Part shown: positions 30,004-42,123 of the stretch, piece after piece
Layout of the letters: each line of letters begins with the position of its first letter
Position numbering within the stretch: the stretch's first letter is position 1
Assembly: GCF_932526225.1 (NCBI RefSeq)
Contig: NC_064035.1
Location: 6,137,501-6,201,500 of the forward strand
DNA: 64,000 bases
From: Nematostella vectensis
Lineage: Eukaryota; Cnidaria; Anthozoa; Actiniaria; Edwardsiidae
Reading direction: 5' to 3'
Made by a program: the position numbers and the translations under genes
The notes under the pieces: model-generated
Told to the model about the DNA's origin: nothing
The model's database searches: none
What the model saw: the letters and a program-made list of their open reading frames with translations, nothing else

Positions 30004-31005
30004 TGTTACTGGACAATATAGCAACCGAACCAGGCCCGTAGCCAGGAGACGTGTTACTGGACAATATAGCAACCGAACCAGGCCCGTAGCCAGGAGACGT
30101 GTTACTGGACAATATAGCAACCGAACCAGGCCCGTACCCAGGAGACGTGTTACTGGACATTATAGCAACCGAACCAGGCCCGTACCCAGGAGACGTGTTA
30201 CTGGACAATATAGCAACCGAACCAGGCCCGTACCCAGGAGACGTGTTACTGGACAATATAGCAACCGAACCAGGCCCGTACCCAGGAGACGTGTTACTGG
30301 ACAATATAGCAACCGAACCAGGCGCGTACCCAGGAGACGTGTTACTGGACAATATAGCAACCGAACCAGGCGCGTACCCAGGAGACGTGTTACTGGACAA
30401 TATAGCAACCGAACCAGGCCCGTACCCAGGAGACGTGTTACTGGACAATATAGCAGCCGAACCAGGCCCGTACCCAGGAGACGTGTTACTGGACAATATA
30501 GCAACCGAACCAGGCCCGTACCCAGGAGACGTGTTACTGGACATTATAGCAACCGAACCAGGCCCGTACCCAGGAGACGTGTTACTGGACAATATAGCAG
30601 CCGAACCAGGCCCGTACCCAGGAGACGTGTTACTGGACAATATAGCAACCGAACCAGGCCCGTACCCAGGAGACGTGTTACTGGACAATATAGCAACCAA
30701 ACCAGGCCCGTACCCAGGAGACGTGTTACTGGACAATATAGCAACCGAACCAGGCGCGTACCCAGGAGACGTGTTACTGGACAATATAGCAACCGAACCA
30801 GGCCCGTACCCAGGAGACGTGTTACTGGACAATATAGCAACCGAACCAGGCCCGTACCCAGGAGACGTGTTACTGGACAATATAGCAACCGAACCAGGCC
30901 CGTACCCAGGAGACGTGTTACTGGACAATATAGCAACCGAACCAGGCCCGTACCCAGGAGACGTGTTACTGGACAATATAGCAACCGAACCAGGCCCGTA
31001 CCCAG
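30004..31005. repeat. 48-bp minisatellite array, 21 units (unit 2)
   Basis: Twenty-one units of the same 48-bp repeat as in unit 1, with point variants that allow units to be told apart: GTAGCC in units 1-2, GGCGCG in units 7, 8 and 16, ACATTATAG in units 4 and 12, GCAGCC in units 10 and 13, AACCAAACC in unit 15. The repeated variants at spaced positions suggest block duplication inside the array. Confidence 0.95.
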
Positions 31006-33046
31006 AATTTTTCCTTGGGAGGTGCGAAATCCCCAAATTTTTCCAAGGGGGGGCATACTAGAGTGATCTAGCTTATGCTTTATAGTTTTGTCTACAAATA
31101 GCACGTCTATTGAGATCCGAAAACGATAACCGACTTTCGGCCAATGTGGGTGGATGCGTCCGCACCCCTGCAACCCCCTCAACGTCTCTATGAAGTGGCC
31201 TAAATGGAGGAGACGTTTGAGGCTCTGGAACCAGGGCACTTCAAGCTCCTCTTACATGTAAATTAACGTTTTGATAATCAAGTTATCTAAAAACTATTGT
31301 CGAAACTCCCCCATATATGATATTTTCTTCTACTATAAACATAAAGGAAGAACATATTGTGCATAAGGGCCTGTATATCCAGAACTTTGAGCTTGGCTTT
31401 TTAAACCCATTTAGCAGACCTCAGCTGACCATTTACGGGCCGCGAAGCTCGGAGCCCCTGGTACCCAGGGTACGGTTGTTCTGTTAAAGGCTCCGCATTG
31501 TCGCCAGTTTACTTCCGGAGGTCCGACGGAAACCTCAACCATTTAAAGATAAAAGAATCCATAAAAATCCAAGATATTTAAAAGGCCATCCGCACTAAAT
31601 TATCAATCACATCCTCAAAGAAACTTCCATTAGACACACTGCTTTCAATATTTTGAAATATTATTCGCGTTTTCCGTTAAAAATCATCGGAGATTGTTAC
31701 GTAATCGACCGGAAGTAAACTGGTGACAATGCTGCTTTAATCGAGAAGAATCTGATAATAGGAGACCGTTTACACCGGGCGACAATAAATATACCCCCCC
31801 TCCCCTGCACGCTTTGTCACCTGTCACGGGCCTGCAATTATCTCACTCGCATCGAATTTCATCCAATTTCACCCTCTTCTTATGCCCCATATACTAATAA
31901 GACCAATCTGATATCACGACATCACGATGAAATATAAGCAAATACAAGGAGCACGGCAGCATTCTAGACCCCATAAAAAGGGGAATTACTAATATCTCAT
32001 TAGTGTCCATGCGTGAGAGCCCATCACTAAAAATTACAAACACCTAATTATCTCCCACTTGGAATTGCTACCAAGGGGGGACGTTCTTACGAAAATACTT
32101 ATCTCAAACAGTAATGAAATATTAATCTCGCGCCCCGTTAAACATCATGGTTGAGAGCGTTCTTAACACTCCTTTTCACGCTCTTTCTCAGAAGGCAAAT
32201 AATAAAGACCTTACTTATAAAATGTTCTGGAAAAGAAAAGAGAAATTAAGTTGCCGTTTTTGTTTTTTCAACTATATATATATATTTCTCTTTTTCTAGT
32301 CATTTTTATTCTAGACAAGATGCCTTTTATTTATTTGGCGTGCACAAAAGGGGTTGAAATCAGTGATTAACTTTGCTATTCTTAGTTCTTTTTAAACGCG
32401 CGAAAGAGGAGAAGTCCAGCAAATCAAACCAATTGATTTTTGGGCATACGAAAGGGGGTATGGGGATCAACTTTTTCCCCTAAGAGTTTTAAGCGCAAAT
32501 AACAAACGAGATTACATAGAAATACCTGGTGAACCTGCTGTTTAAAAAAGGCAAGTATAATACAAGTACCATGGACAATCACACCCTCATCAAGGAAGAG
32601 AAATGCGGGCGGTATAAATATTTGATGTCAAAGTTGTCATGCGTGGTCACAAGAGGATGTTTAGCCCTTTCTAACACCACTTGTGTCATCATTTGGTTGA
32701 AGGCGGGAGTACGGTTCACACTGTCGAGTGGTATGTCGCATGCTATATCGGTCAAGTATTGTTTTGGCTATCCCTTGGGAAATCAAGTCTCGACAAAACA
32801 ATTTATCACAACAACAATAATTTAATTATATAGTGTTAATTTAATCCTTAGAGTTGATTTAATCAATCGTTAAAAAGTAATTCTATTTCCAGGTAAAGTA
32901 ATCTAAAGGCTTTCTACTGTCCATCGCGGTTAGAAAACAATTCTTGTGTAATTATCGCGCATGCGCATGCAATAAATACTGGACCCTCTTTCACGCTAGC
33001 CAGAATGTCGAGCGCAAAGAGAGTCCCAGGTTTGGACTATTGCCCA

Positions 33047-33173
33047 GGGCCCGGTTCCTAGAAAGCAGGTTAGCGCTTATCCACGGATAAATATGGTTAT
33101 CGAGACATTTGATTGGATAACAACCTTATTTAACTCTAGGTAAGCGTTAACCTGCTTTCTAGGAACCCGGCCC
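33047..33173. mobile_element. 127-bp foldback MITE, copy 2
   Basis: Same element as at 24687-24813 with one or two base changes, carried along by the segmental duplication. Unit 3 ends before this point. Confidence 0.75.
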
Positions 33174-33452
33174 AGGGCGTCTTTCAGCCTGTTTCTTTCT
33201 CGCGCCGCGTTCCCTTGTGCCTGATCCCCACGACGCCCTGGGTCCCCGAGGATGAGATTTCATGCATCGTTCATTATGTGCCGAGCACTCGCATGTCGCC
33301 TTTTGCGATTTTTTTCAAGCTCGAAGCCATCGTTTGACGGTTCTAAATAACGTTGGGAGGTTTTTAAAGTCAAAACTTCTAATTTTGGCTTAATGGCAAA
33401 AAGAAGAAAGGGAAGTGCATCTACTTTTGCACAGCTGTTATGGCCAAAACAA

Positions 33453-33473
33453 GTAACACGTCTCCTGGGTACT
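33453..33473. repeat. Inverted remnant of the 48-bp minisatellite
   Basis: TAACACGTCTCCTGGGTAC is the exact reverse complement of GTACCCAGGAGACGTGTTA, the junction between two 48-bp units. It sits where unit 3 should have had its MITE and minisatellite and marks a deletion-inversion breakpoint. Confidence 0.8.
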
Positions 33474-33858
33474 AGAGTGATCTAGCTTATGCTTTATAGT
33501 TTTGTCTACAAATAGCACGTCTATTGAGATCCGAAAACGATAACCGACTTTCGGCCAATGTGGGTGGATGCGTCCGCACCCCTGCAACCCCCTCAACGTC
33601 TCTATGAAGTGGCCTAAATAGAGGAGACGTTTGAGGCTCTGGAACCAGGGCACTTCAAGCTCCTCTTACATGTTAATTAACGTTTTGATAATCAAGTTAT
33701 CTAAAAACTATTGTCGAAACTCCCCCATATATGATATTTTCTTCTACTATAAACATAAAGGAAGAACATATTGTGCATAAGGGCCTGTATATCCAGAACT
33801 TTGAGCTTGGCTTTTTAAACCCATTTAGCAGACCTCAGCTGACCATTTACGATTGTTC

Positions 33859-33909
33859 TACCCTGGGTATCAGAGGCCGCGAAGCTCGGAGCCCCTGGTA
33901 CCCAGGGTA
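33859..33909. repeat. 51-bp palindromic element, copy 2
   Basis: As at 23055-23105, with one arm mismatch (GGGTATCAG instead of GGGTACCAG). Confidence 0.75.
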
Positions 33910-34721
33910 CGGTTGTTCTGTTAAAGGCTCCGCATTGTCGCCAGTTTACTTCCAGAGATCCGACGGAAACCTCAACCATTTAAAGATAAAAGAATCCATA
34001 AAAATCCAAGATATTTAAAAGGCCATCCGCACTAAATTATCAATCACATCCTCAAAGAAACTTCCATTAGATACACTGCTTTCAATATTTTGAAATATTA
34101 CTCGCGTTTTCCGTTAAAAATCATCGGAGATTGTTACGTAATCGACCGGAAGTAAACTGGTGACAATGCTGCTTTAATCGAGAAGAATCTGATAATAGGA
34201 GACCGTTTACACCGGGCGACAATAAATATACCCCCCCTCCCCTGCACGCTTTGTCACCTGTCACGGACCTTCAATTATCTCACTCGCATCGAATTTCATC
34301 CAATTTCACCCTCTTCTTATGCCCCATATACTAATAAGACCAATCTGATATCACGACATCACGATGAAATATAAGCAAATACAAGGAGCACGGCAGCATT
34401 CTAGACCCCATAAAAAGAGGAATTACTAATATCTCATTAGTGTCCATGCGTGAGAGCCCATCACTAAAAATTACCAACACCTAATTATCTCCCACTTGGA
34501 ATTGCTACCAAGGGGGGACGTTCTTACGAAAATACTTATCTCAAACAGTAATGAAATATTAATCTCGCGCCCCGTTAAACATCATGGTTGAGAGCGTTCT
34601 TAAAACTCCTTTTCACGCTCTTCCTCACAAGGGAAATAATAAAGACCTTACTTATAAAATGTTCTGGAAAAGAAAAGAGAAATTAAGTTGCCGTTTTTGT
34701 TTTTTCCGTTTTTGTTTTTTC

Positions 34722-34724
<3 letters not shown>

Positions 34725-34763
<39 letters not shown>
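34725..34763. repeat. TA microsatellite
   Basis: About 19 TA pairs. The same site in units 1 and 2 (near 23905 and 32272) has much shorter TA runs, so it has expanded in unit 3. Confidence 0.9.
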
Positions 34764-34765
<2 letters not shown>

Positions 34766-35522
34766 CTCTTTTTCTAGTCATTTTTATTCTAGACAAGATG
34801 CCTTTTATTTATTTGGCGTGCACAAAAGGGGTTGAAATCAGTGATTAACTTTGCTATTCTTAGTTCTTTTTAAACGCGCGAAAGAGGAGAAGTCCAGCAA
34901 ATCAAACCAATTGATTCTAAGAGTTTTAAGCGCAAATAACAAACGAGATCACATAGAAAGACCTGGTGAACCTGCTGTTTAAAAAAGGCAAGTAAAATAC
35001 AAGTACCATGGACAATCACACCCTCATCAAGGAAGAGAAATGCGGGCGGTATAAATATTTGATGTCAAAGTTGTCATGCGTGATCACAAGAAGATGTTTA
35101 GCCCTTTCTAACACCACTTGTGTCATCATTTGGTTGAAGGCGGGAGTACGGTTCACACTGTCGAGTGGTATGTCGAATGCTATATCGGTCAAGTATTGTT
35201 TTGGCTATCCCGTAGAAAACCAAGTCTCGACAAAACAATTTATCACAACAACAATAATTTAATTATATAGTGTTAATTTAATCCTTAGAGTTGATTTAAT
35301 CAATCGTTAAAAAGTAATTCTATTTCCAGGTAAAGTAATCTAAAGGCTTTCTACTTTCCATCGCGGTTAGAAAGCAATTCTTGTGTAAGTATTTTCAGAA
35401 AAAAAATTACCGGCGGAGAAAAACTCCAATAAAAACGTCACTTGGGGAAAAAGGTTCATTCACAGCCTCCGAGTATTGAAGTCAAACGTTTCTTTTTTAA
35501 CATCTGCTCTTCTAGTTTCACG

Positions 35523-38500
35523 ATGGCCAATTTTCAAGCTCTTCTGCTTCTTGGGGTTGTCCTCGGATCTGCACTTCATCTTGCTGTAAGTTTTTTTTTT
35601 CAAACCTTAGTTTCATATAACAGTAACTGCTTTTTAGACTTTTTTTTAGACTTTTTTTTATTGTATCAAATTGTTATTTGTAGTAGGTGTGACTGATCCG
35701 CAAATAGACGAGCTAATCGAGACGGATCAGTCACTTACTTATTTACATAAATATTAAATATAATTGTATAAGCAAAGTTAAGTGAAAACTAGTATATTAT
35801 GAAAATTTGAAAATTTGAAAAATTTTGGGAGAAAAATGAAAATTTAAATAAACACTTCTGGTCTTTAGAGAAAAAAGAGCATTAACAGCATTATTTATCT
35901 GATGATAAAAAAAGGGGAAAACAAAGCAAACATAAGTATGTGAGTTTATGATACCAATAAATTGTGATTTTTCAAAGCTGTGCTGATTTGGCAGACATCA
36001 ATATAGTCATCATATTTAATAAGGATATCAACAAGGGCTGAACGCAGTTTTGTTTGAAACTGTTTTTTGGAGGACTCTCTCAATGACTGTGGCAGCTCAT
36101 TTCACACCCTTGCGCCTACTCTTGAAAAAGAATTTCGCTGGATTTCAAGTCTAGATTTTTGTATGTAGAATTTATTTGAGGTTGATGATCGTGTATTGTA
36201 AGAATGAACGCTTTTGGTATCCGTGAAGAGGTTTAGAATATTGGGTGGGGCGGTTCCATTTCGGATATCATACATAAGATGGCACACCGATTCAAAATAT
36301 AACGACTGTATGGGTAAAATATTAGTTCTAGCGAAAAAGGGGACCGCATGATCACTTTTTTGAGCGAAAAACATAAAGCGCAGAGCACGTTTTTGTAAGT
36401 ATAGAATTTTGTTCAAGTAACACTTACTGGCATGACCCCACACGGTCACTACGTACGAAATGTGGGGCAAGATTAAGGACTGGTAGATATGAAGTAGGGT
36501 TTTGGTTGGGACAAAATGTCGCAGTTTAGCTATCAATCCCACAGTTCTGCTTATCTTTGTTGTAATATGCTCAATGTGGTATTTGAAGGTGAGATTTTTA
36601 TCAATTAGTACCCCAAGGTACTTGACGTACTCTTTACACTCAAGACTGACCGTTTTTTTTCTATCATTATCATAAATTAGTATTTTAGGATGACAAGCTA
36701 GAGTTTTTTGGTATGGATGGAAAACGACGAAATTTGATTTCTTTATATTTAGCGTAAATTTATTTGCCGTAAGCCAATTATAGACTTTAAACAGCTCATT
36801 ATTTACAGTAGTTTCTCTTGATTTGCCACTTTTATCGGCATACAGGTTATTCGTGTCATCAGCAAAAAGAAAGAAATTTAGTTTATCTGAGGAGTACTGC
36901 ATGTCATTCATGTAAATCAGAAGCAATAGCGGTCCAAGGATCGAGCCCTGTGAAACTCCGCAAGTAATGGAGGATTTCTCAGATATGCAATTTTTTATTT
37001 CAGTTGTCTGTTTGCGATTTGTTAAGTATGAGGAAAACCAATCATTTATGACACCCCGGAAACCGTAAAAAATTAATTTTTTTAAAATGATATCATGGTC
37101 AACCGTATCGAAAGCTTTTTTCAAATCCAGGAAGATACCACAAGAGTAAAAGCGGTTGTCCATATTTCTTTGAATCGTGTTAATTAAGTCTAATGTTGCA
37201 TGTTGTGTTGAATGGGACTTTCGAAAACCATATTGAGCCTTGTATAACAACCCATTATCCTCAATAAAGGAGACCATTTTGGTGTATACCAGTTTTTCAT
37301 AAATCCTGTTAAGGTTGGATAAAAGTGATATGGGCCTGTAATTGTTCGGGTCGAGTTCATCATCTGCCTTGAAGACTGGGGCAAGTTTTGACATCTTTAG
37401 TTTATCAGGGTAAGTTCCCTGGGCAACAGACATATTAAGTAGTAAAGCTAGAGGGTGACTAATGATATGACTCACACATTTCAAAAGCTGGGTAGGACAT
37501 GAGTAAAGTCCACATGCCTTATGGTTGGGGGTTGACATTATTTCAAGCTGTACCTCTGCGGCGGTAACTGATCGGAACAAAAACGAAGACGGGGGGGGGG
37601 GGGATTTGACGTGGCAAGGTAATTCCTAAAATTATGTTGAGATGGGGACAGTTTGTTGGCTAATCTGCGACCTACGGAAACAAAATGATTGTTTAAAATG
37701 TTGGATACGCGCAGGGGGTCCTTATTATTTTATTGTTATTTAGGTCATTAATAACATTAACGTATTTAGATGATTTAGTCCTCCGTTGCAATAGGGAGTT
37801 TATCCCCTCCCAAGTTTTTTCATATTTGAAATATTATTTTCAAAATAGCTAAAATAATATTCTTTTTTACTTGATCGAATTAGAGCATTTAATTTATTAC
37901 GATAGTATTTATATCTACTTGTATTTCCAGAGGCGTGATATAGCCTATTTTTTTTATCTTTATTGAGGTTCTTATCGCCTTTGTAATCCAGGGTTTGGTT
38001 AATTGCTTTATTTTTCTTTTTGAGAGGGTTTTTAATGGTGCATGTTTATTAACAAGCTTGTTTAGTTTTTTGTAAAACGAAGAAAATATTTTATTTGTCG
38101 TGACGGCCGTTATCAACGAGACTGTCCCAGTCAACTTGAGATACGTCATTTGTAAATTTCTCTTCTGAGAAATTTGAAAAATCGCGCACTTTCCTCTTTT
38201 CGTTAATTGGTTAAGCCTTAGCCGATGAAAAGAAGCAGAACTGTGAGAAGTAATCGCTAAAATCTGTGACAATATTCCCACTACACGTGACCTGTTCGGG
38301 AGAGTTAACAAAAATGTTACCGATCAGTGTTTTTGTGTACTCGCGTAGGCTTGTCAATAGTGGGAATGAGGTAACAGCTTAAGAGAGACAAAAGAAAATT
38401 ATGGGCATATTGACACCTAGTACTTTTGAGGAGATCGATATTGGTATCTGCCAAAATACACACCATTTTGCCAGACGAAATAAAGGTTTAAATCGCGCTG

Positions 38501-41142
38501 TCAGAATATGACTGGAATGCTTCAGGCGAGTTAGGCTGTCGATAAAAGATACCGCACACAATGCTCTTCCTTTCCGAGACGCTTATTTCAATCCACAATG
38601 CTTGGAATGCGGAGCAAGTATTTTTTTTCTAAGACAACATAGCTAAGCGACTCGTCAATGAACAATCCGACACCCCCAACCGAAAGAGGCGTCGGAACGT
38701 ATTCAAAGTTATAGCCTGGAATTTTTGGTAGATCAACATTAGAATTAGAATTTGTAATTTTAGTTTCGGTTATTCCAATAACATCAAAATGGTGGTCAAG
38801 TTCATGGAGTATTTGAGTTTCCAAATATTCTAGGTTCGATCTTATGCTTCTGACATTATTATGAAAAACTGAAAATGTATTATCTAATTCATCTTTAGTT
38901 AAATTATTTTTCATTTTCTCGAAACTATGGGGTGAATAATATTTACTTCGTATACAAGTTGAGGTATCGGGATTATTTATGTTTTGGTCTGTATCGGCAT
39001 TTAAACTAAATAGCTCGAGGTCATAGAGACTCGGTAGATTGTCTAAATTTCGCTTAGATTTTTTTTTTTACTAAAAAGGCTATTATTGAATCGGTCATGG
39101 AAAGACGCAAAATTCTCCCCGGTAACTAAAGTAGGCGAGTTCGCGTAAGGTACTCTTCATTTCCTTTTCAAAGTGTTTGTTTCTACCAAGCATAGGCATT
39201 AAGGCGATTTAGATATAAACACATAATGGTATGTACAGTAGTAAGAAATTTTACAGTAGTAAGTACTGGCAAAGGAAAATTTTGAGCACCTAATTCAACA
39301 GACATAAGGTTTAACTTCATTTTACATAGCTGTCATTTATAGGTAATGGCTGTTGCTCCTCGACCTCGGCCACAATTTGATACAATAAAAATAGTCTAAA
39401 AAAAAAGTCTAACTGCTGAGAACCGCATCAAAAGACTATCATAGCGAATATTTTTAGTATGAGAAAGAGAAGTGTTCTGCCTTGAGCCATCGAACTATAG
39501 TGGTTATCTAGTTTTTTTTTCTTATCACAGACGCAACAGGAGGGAAACGACACGACTCGGAATAACTAATCTGAATAAGTGAAAATCCGCAGGCTCATCT
39601 CATTCATACACGTGTTGTCTTTTTCAAATCAGGAGCCCCGAGTCATCACTAACTCTGCGAAGAAGAGGCAATCTGTTACCAACGATATCCAGATGGTTGC
39701 ATCCGAATCATCTACACTAAACGATCAGCAACCAACTGCAAGAGCGTGTACCCCAGATGCTTTGCTCAAACAGCAGTGCGAAGCCGAACTTACCAAGTAA
39801 GGTCATGGAAAAGGCACCGATGAATATTGGTTGAATAACAATTCAGATTGCGGGACGGGAAGAGAGGGGAGGGGTTGAAGTTTGTCTTTAACATCTTGAC
39901 TGACGGGGCCGAGAGTCGAGAGACGAGTGTTTTTTATGCATTTGTAGTTACGATACAACTGCTGACTGGATAGCCGACCCTGACAGAGCAGACCTGAGGT
40001 GGATCGAGAAGTGCATTGCAAACTACTATTGCTTCAAGAAGAAACAGGGAGCAGACGAATGGACCTCGATTCCTACCTTGGCGGACGCTCTGGGGACAGA
40101 CTACATGGAGAAGGCTGCAGAACGCGCCAAGCAGTTCTTTGTCCGTAATAACGACTGGGATGACTCCAAGAATAAGTTCAAGGTTAATAACCAGTGCACC
40201 AACCTTCTGTACGTGACGGACACATGCTGAACACATGGCACAAGTCAGCCTGGCGCTGATCTACGCTGCGGAGGCGTACCACACACGGGGAGCCATCAGA
40301 CATATCGTCGGCGTCACGCAGATGAAGAACCAAGACATCGAGAACTCGTTGACTCTGTGGGACTTTTGGACTTCGATGCTTGAGAACTGGGGAGATTCCA
40401 TCAAGGAGCACCACCACTGTACCTCGGATAACATCAACGTAGAGGTGAGATCGAAAAGAGCATAATAAATAATTTGCTTGGCTGAGTGATACCCATGTTC
40501 AAGAAAGATTTGATCATGATTTCCCTTAGGAAATAATCATTTATGTGAGTACTCGCATTCCCTGATAGCAGAGGCCTCTTTTCCGAGTATTTCGTTGGGC
40601 CGGCTTACAGCTCAGATGCAGAGAAAATAAACACTGGAAATGTCTTTTTGGTGAACAACCTTTTTAAGAGTGTATGAATAATAGAACCACTAATCACTGA
40701 TTGGCCCAGTGCCACAATTATATTCCTTCTAGAATCACTAATCATGATCTGTTGATAACCTTGACAGGCATGCCTGGTTAAGATGAGCAAGTACTTATGG
40801 CGGTTGTTCCTGGCTATGGATAAGATCAAAGGGCTCCTGGGTAGCGATGCCAGCACCCTGATGGACATCAAACCCGCGCATGACCTCATGTCCCACTGGC
40901 TGTACGACCTGAAGAAAAAAGGCGCAGGGAGCATTCCGGCAACAGAAAGGATTGACCTATCAGCTCCAGCCAAGGATTACTTACCGGTCTTCCTGGGCTT
41001 CTTTCAGTGCTCTAATGACAGACGTGGACAGAAGCTCTCAGAAAAATGCATGGAAAAAATCCAGAATAAGGTCAACACCTTCCATGTCACTCTGGCACTT
41101 CAGATCAAGGCTGGGAAACTGCACGCAACGCCCGCGAGCTAA
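35523..41142 (+). CDS. Secreted cysteine-containing protein of unknown family, frame broken in exon 3
   Basis: Four plus-strand exons: 35523-35585 (21-residue hydrophobic signal peptide ending SALHLA), 39633-39796, 39948-40444 and 40768-41142. The intron phases agree. After the signal peptide a basic AKKRQ site could be a propeptide cleavage point. Mature sequence has scattered cysteines and amphipathic helices. In exon 3 the first frame ends at a TGA near 40228, while the frame that fits the rest of exon 3 and exon 4 opens only after a TGA near 40216. A shift of one base within about 12 nt would be needed, so this is a recent pseudogene, a sequencing error or an unusual splice. I recognise no domain. 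An AATAAA at 41161 follows the stop. Intron 1 (4 kb) is filled by a LINE. Confidence 0.65.
36102..37580 (-). pseudogene. LINE reverse transcriptase
   Basis: RT blocks in order: NYRPISLLSNLNRIYEKL, QYGFRKSHSTQHA, DLKKAFDTVDHDIIL, GVSQGSILGPLLLLIYMND, and the catalytic FLFADDTNNLYA with both Asp intact, then YVKYLGVLIDKNL. The pattern is that of the jockey/CR1 superfamily. The C-terminal part (VWGHASK..LQKRALRFM) is also kept. This frame is intact, but the upstream endonuclease is broken. Confidence 0.9.
37889..38914 (-). pseudogene. LINE APE-type endonuclease fragments
   Basis: Three short frames (38588-38914, 38379-38561 region, 37889-38311) read as successive pieces of an exonuclease-endonuclease-phosphatase domain interrupted by frameshifts and a stop. 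The first has FDVIGITETKI, with the conserved catalytic Glu. Confidence 0.65.
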
Positions 41143-41160
41143 GTACTTGTAAATCTTACC

Positions 41161-41166
41161 AATAAA
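41161..41166 (+). terminator. Polyadenylation signal of the secreted-protein gene
   Basis: AATAAA 18 bases after the stop codon. Confidence 0.7.
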
Positions 41167-42123
41167 TAAGCACGCCCAACAATTGTCCGTGTCCTCATTT
41201 TATTAACAAAATAGAATATAAAGATCAACAATCATCAACACACAGCCAGGATTAAAGTGACAATCGCACCTGTTTACCTCCGGTCAAATACGTTACAATT
41301 ATCGATAATTTTTAACTGAAAACGCGAAAAATATTTCAAAATTTTAAAAACTGTGTGTCTCTGATAATTTAGAGCGAATGTGGCCTGATAAAAAGCGCGG
41401 ATTTTTTTCTCTTTTATCGGTTGAGGCTTTCGTCGGCCCGCCGGAAGTAAACACTTGCGATGGTGGCAGAATCGCTATAGGGGATGCAACTTAACTATAA
41501 CTGGCACAATATTTCTGAAATTTGAGGGCTAGAAATGCTAGAAATTTCTTTATTCGAAATCATGACTATGGTGTTCTAATTCACCTCTTAACGGGGTACG
41601 GTCTTGATTGTTAATGAAAGTAAGCTTTGTACAAAATTATTTAAACCTTTACAATAACCAAACAATAAGCGAAGGCGGATTCTTAAACAGCCTCTGCCAG
41701 CCGCCATTTTGTCATCCGAGCAAAGTGTGATTCGGCTGATTTGTGGAAGCAAATGCGATATTTTCAATTCGATTTGCTAAATAAAGTATTAAACTTTGTT
41801 TTGAGATGGTTATTTCGAGATTTTCGCACATTATGTGCCTTCCAATATTGAATGAAAACAATAACAAAGGCGTGGCTGACAAGGGCTCTTTAAGCCTTGC
41901 TTATTTGGTTTTCAAGTCCTTGGTTTCATAGAAGCTATATAATAACTAGATATTATACGTGAGAACTTAGAATTCATGGTGAAAAGCAGGAGCCCATCCA
42001 CAAATACAGTTTCAAACAAAAATTTCCAAATGAAAATTGCAGATATGCAGATGAGGCATTATGGGTTGCTATTATGACAATATCAAAATGTTAGTTGAAT
42101 CATCTAGCATCTCAATGATTAGA
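41167..42123. other. Convergent 3' flanks, no gene
   Basis: Space between the stop codons of two converging genes. A minus-strand AATAAA (plus-strand TTTATT, 41549-41554) could serve the M6PR-like gene. No repeat or open frame of note. Confidence 0.5.

Larger units (their letters stand above)
29082..33453. repeat. Tandem duplication unit 2
   Basis: Near-identical to unit 1 in order and content, differing by an expanded minisatellite (21 units), a 23-bp loss that removes the left arm of a small palindrome near 31437, a shorter TA run, and absence of the 4-kb insertion. Block C is 31018-33362, and the short tail follows directly at 33363-33453. Confidence 0.88.
33454..35391. repeat. Tandem duplication unit 3, partial
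   Basis: Begins with about 20 bp of the 48-bp minisatellite in reverse orientation, then block C from 33473. It lacks the MITE, spacer and minisatellite array of units 1 and 2. Within it a 46-bp stretch present in the other copies near 24077 and 32440 is missing at about 34916, and the TA run is the longest of the three. Similarity stops at 35391, just 130 bp before the start codon of the secreted-protein gene. Confidence 0.85.
35950..38930 (-). mobile_element. Non-LTR retrotransposon (CR1/jockey-like LINE), degenerate
   Basis: On the minus strand an endonuclease region (38930 down to about 37890, several frames) precedes a 492-residue RT frame at 36102-37580. The endonuclease part has DVIGITETKI and GGVGLFIDE motifs, typical of APE-type domains. 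Frame breaks near 38570 and 37600-37900 make it inactive. It lies antisense in intron 1 of the secreted-protein gene. Confidence 0.88.
35632..39409. mobile_element. LINE-containing segment bounded by inverted repeats and an 8-bp direct repeat
   Basis: Left arm 35636-35674 and right arm 39372-39410 are near-perfect inverted repeats (core ACAATTTGATACAATAAAAA and AGTCTAAAAAAAA). TAACTGCT occurs immediately outside on both sides (35624-35631 and 39410-39417), as a target-site duplication would. A LINE lies inside in minus orientation. A 12-bp perfect hairpin, GTGACTGATCCG (35689-35700) with its complement at 35723-35734, lies just inside the left arm. Confidence 0.6.

Noticed and set aside
29909-31066. 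Long open frames (up to 385 codons) on both strands over the minisatellite
   Set aside because: They result from a 48-bp unit whose length is a multiple of three and which has no stop in most frames; several frames and both strands are open at once.
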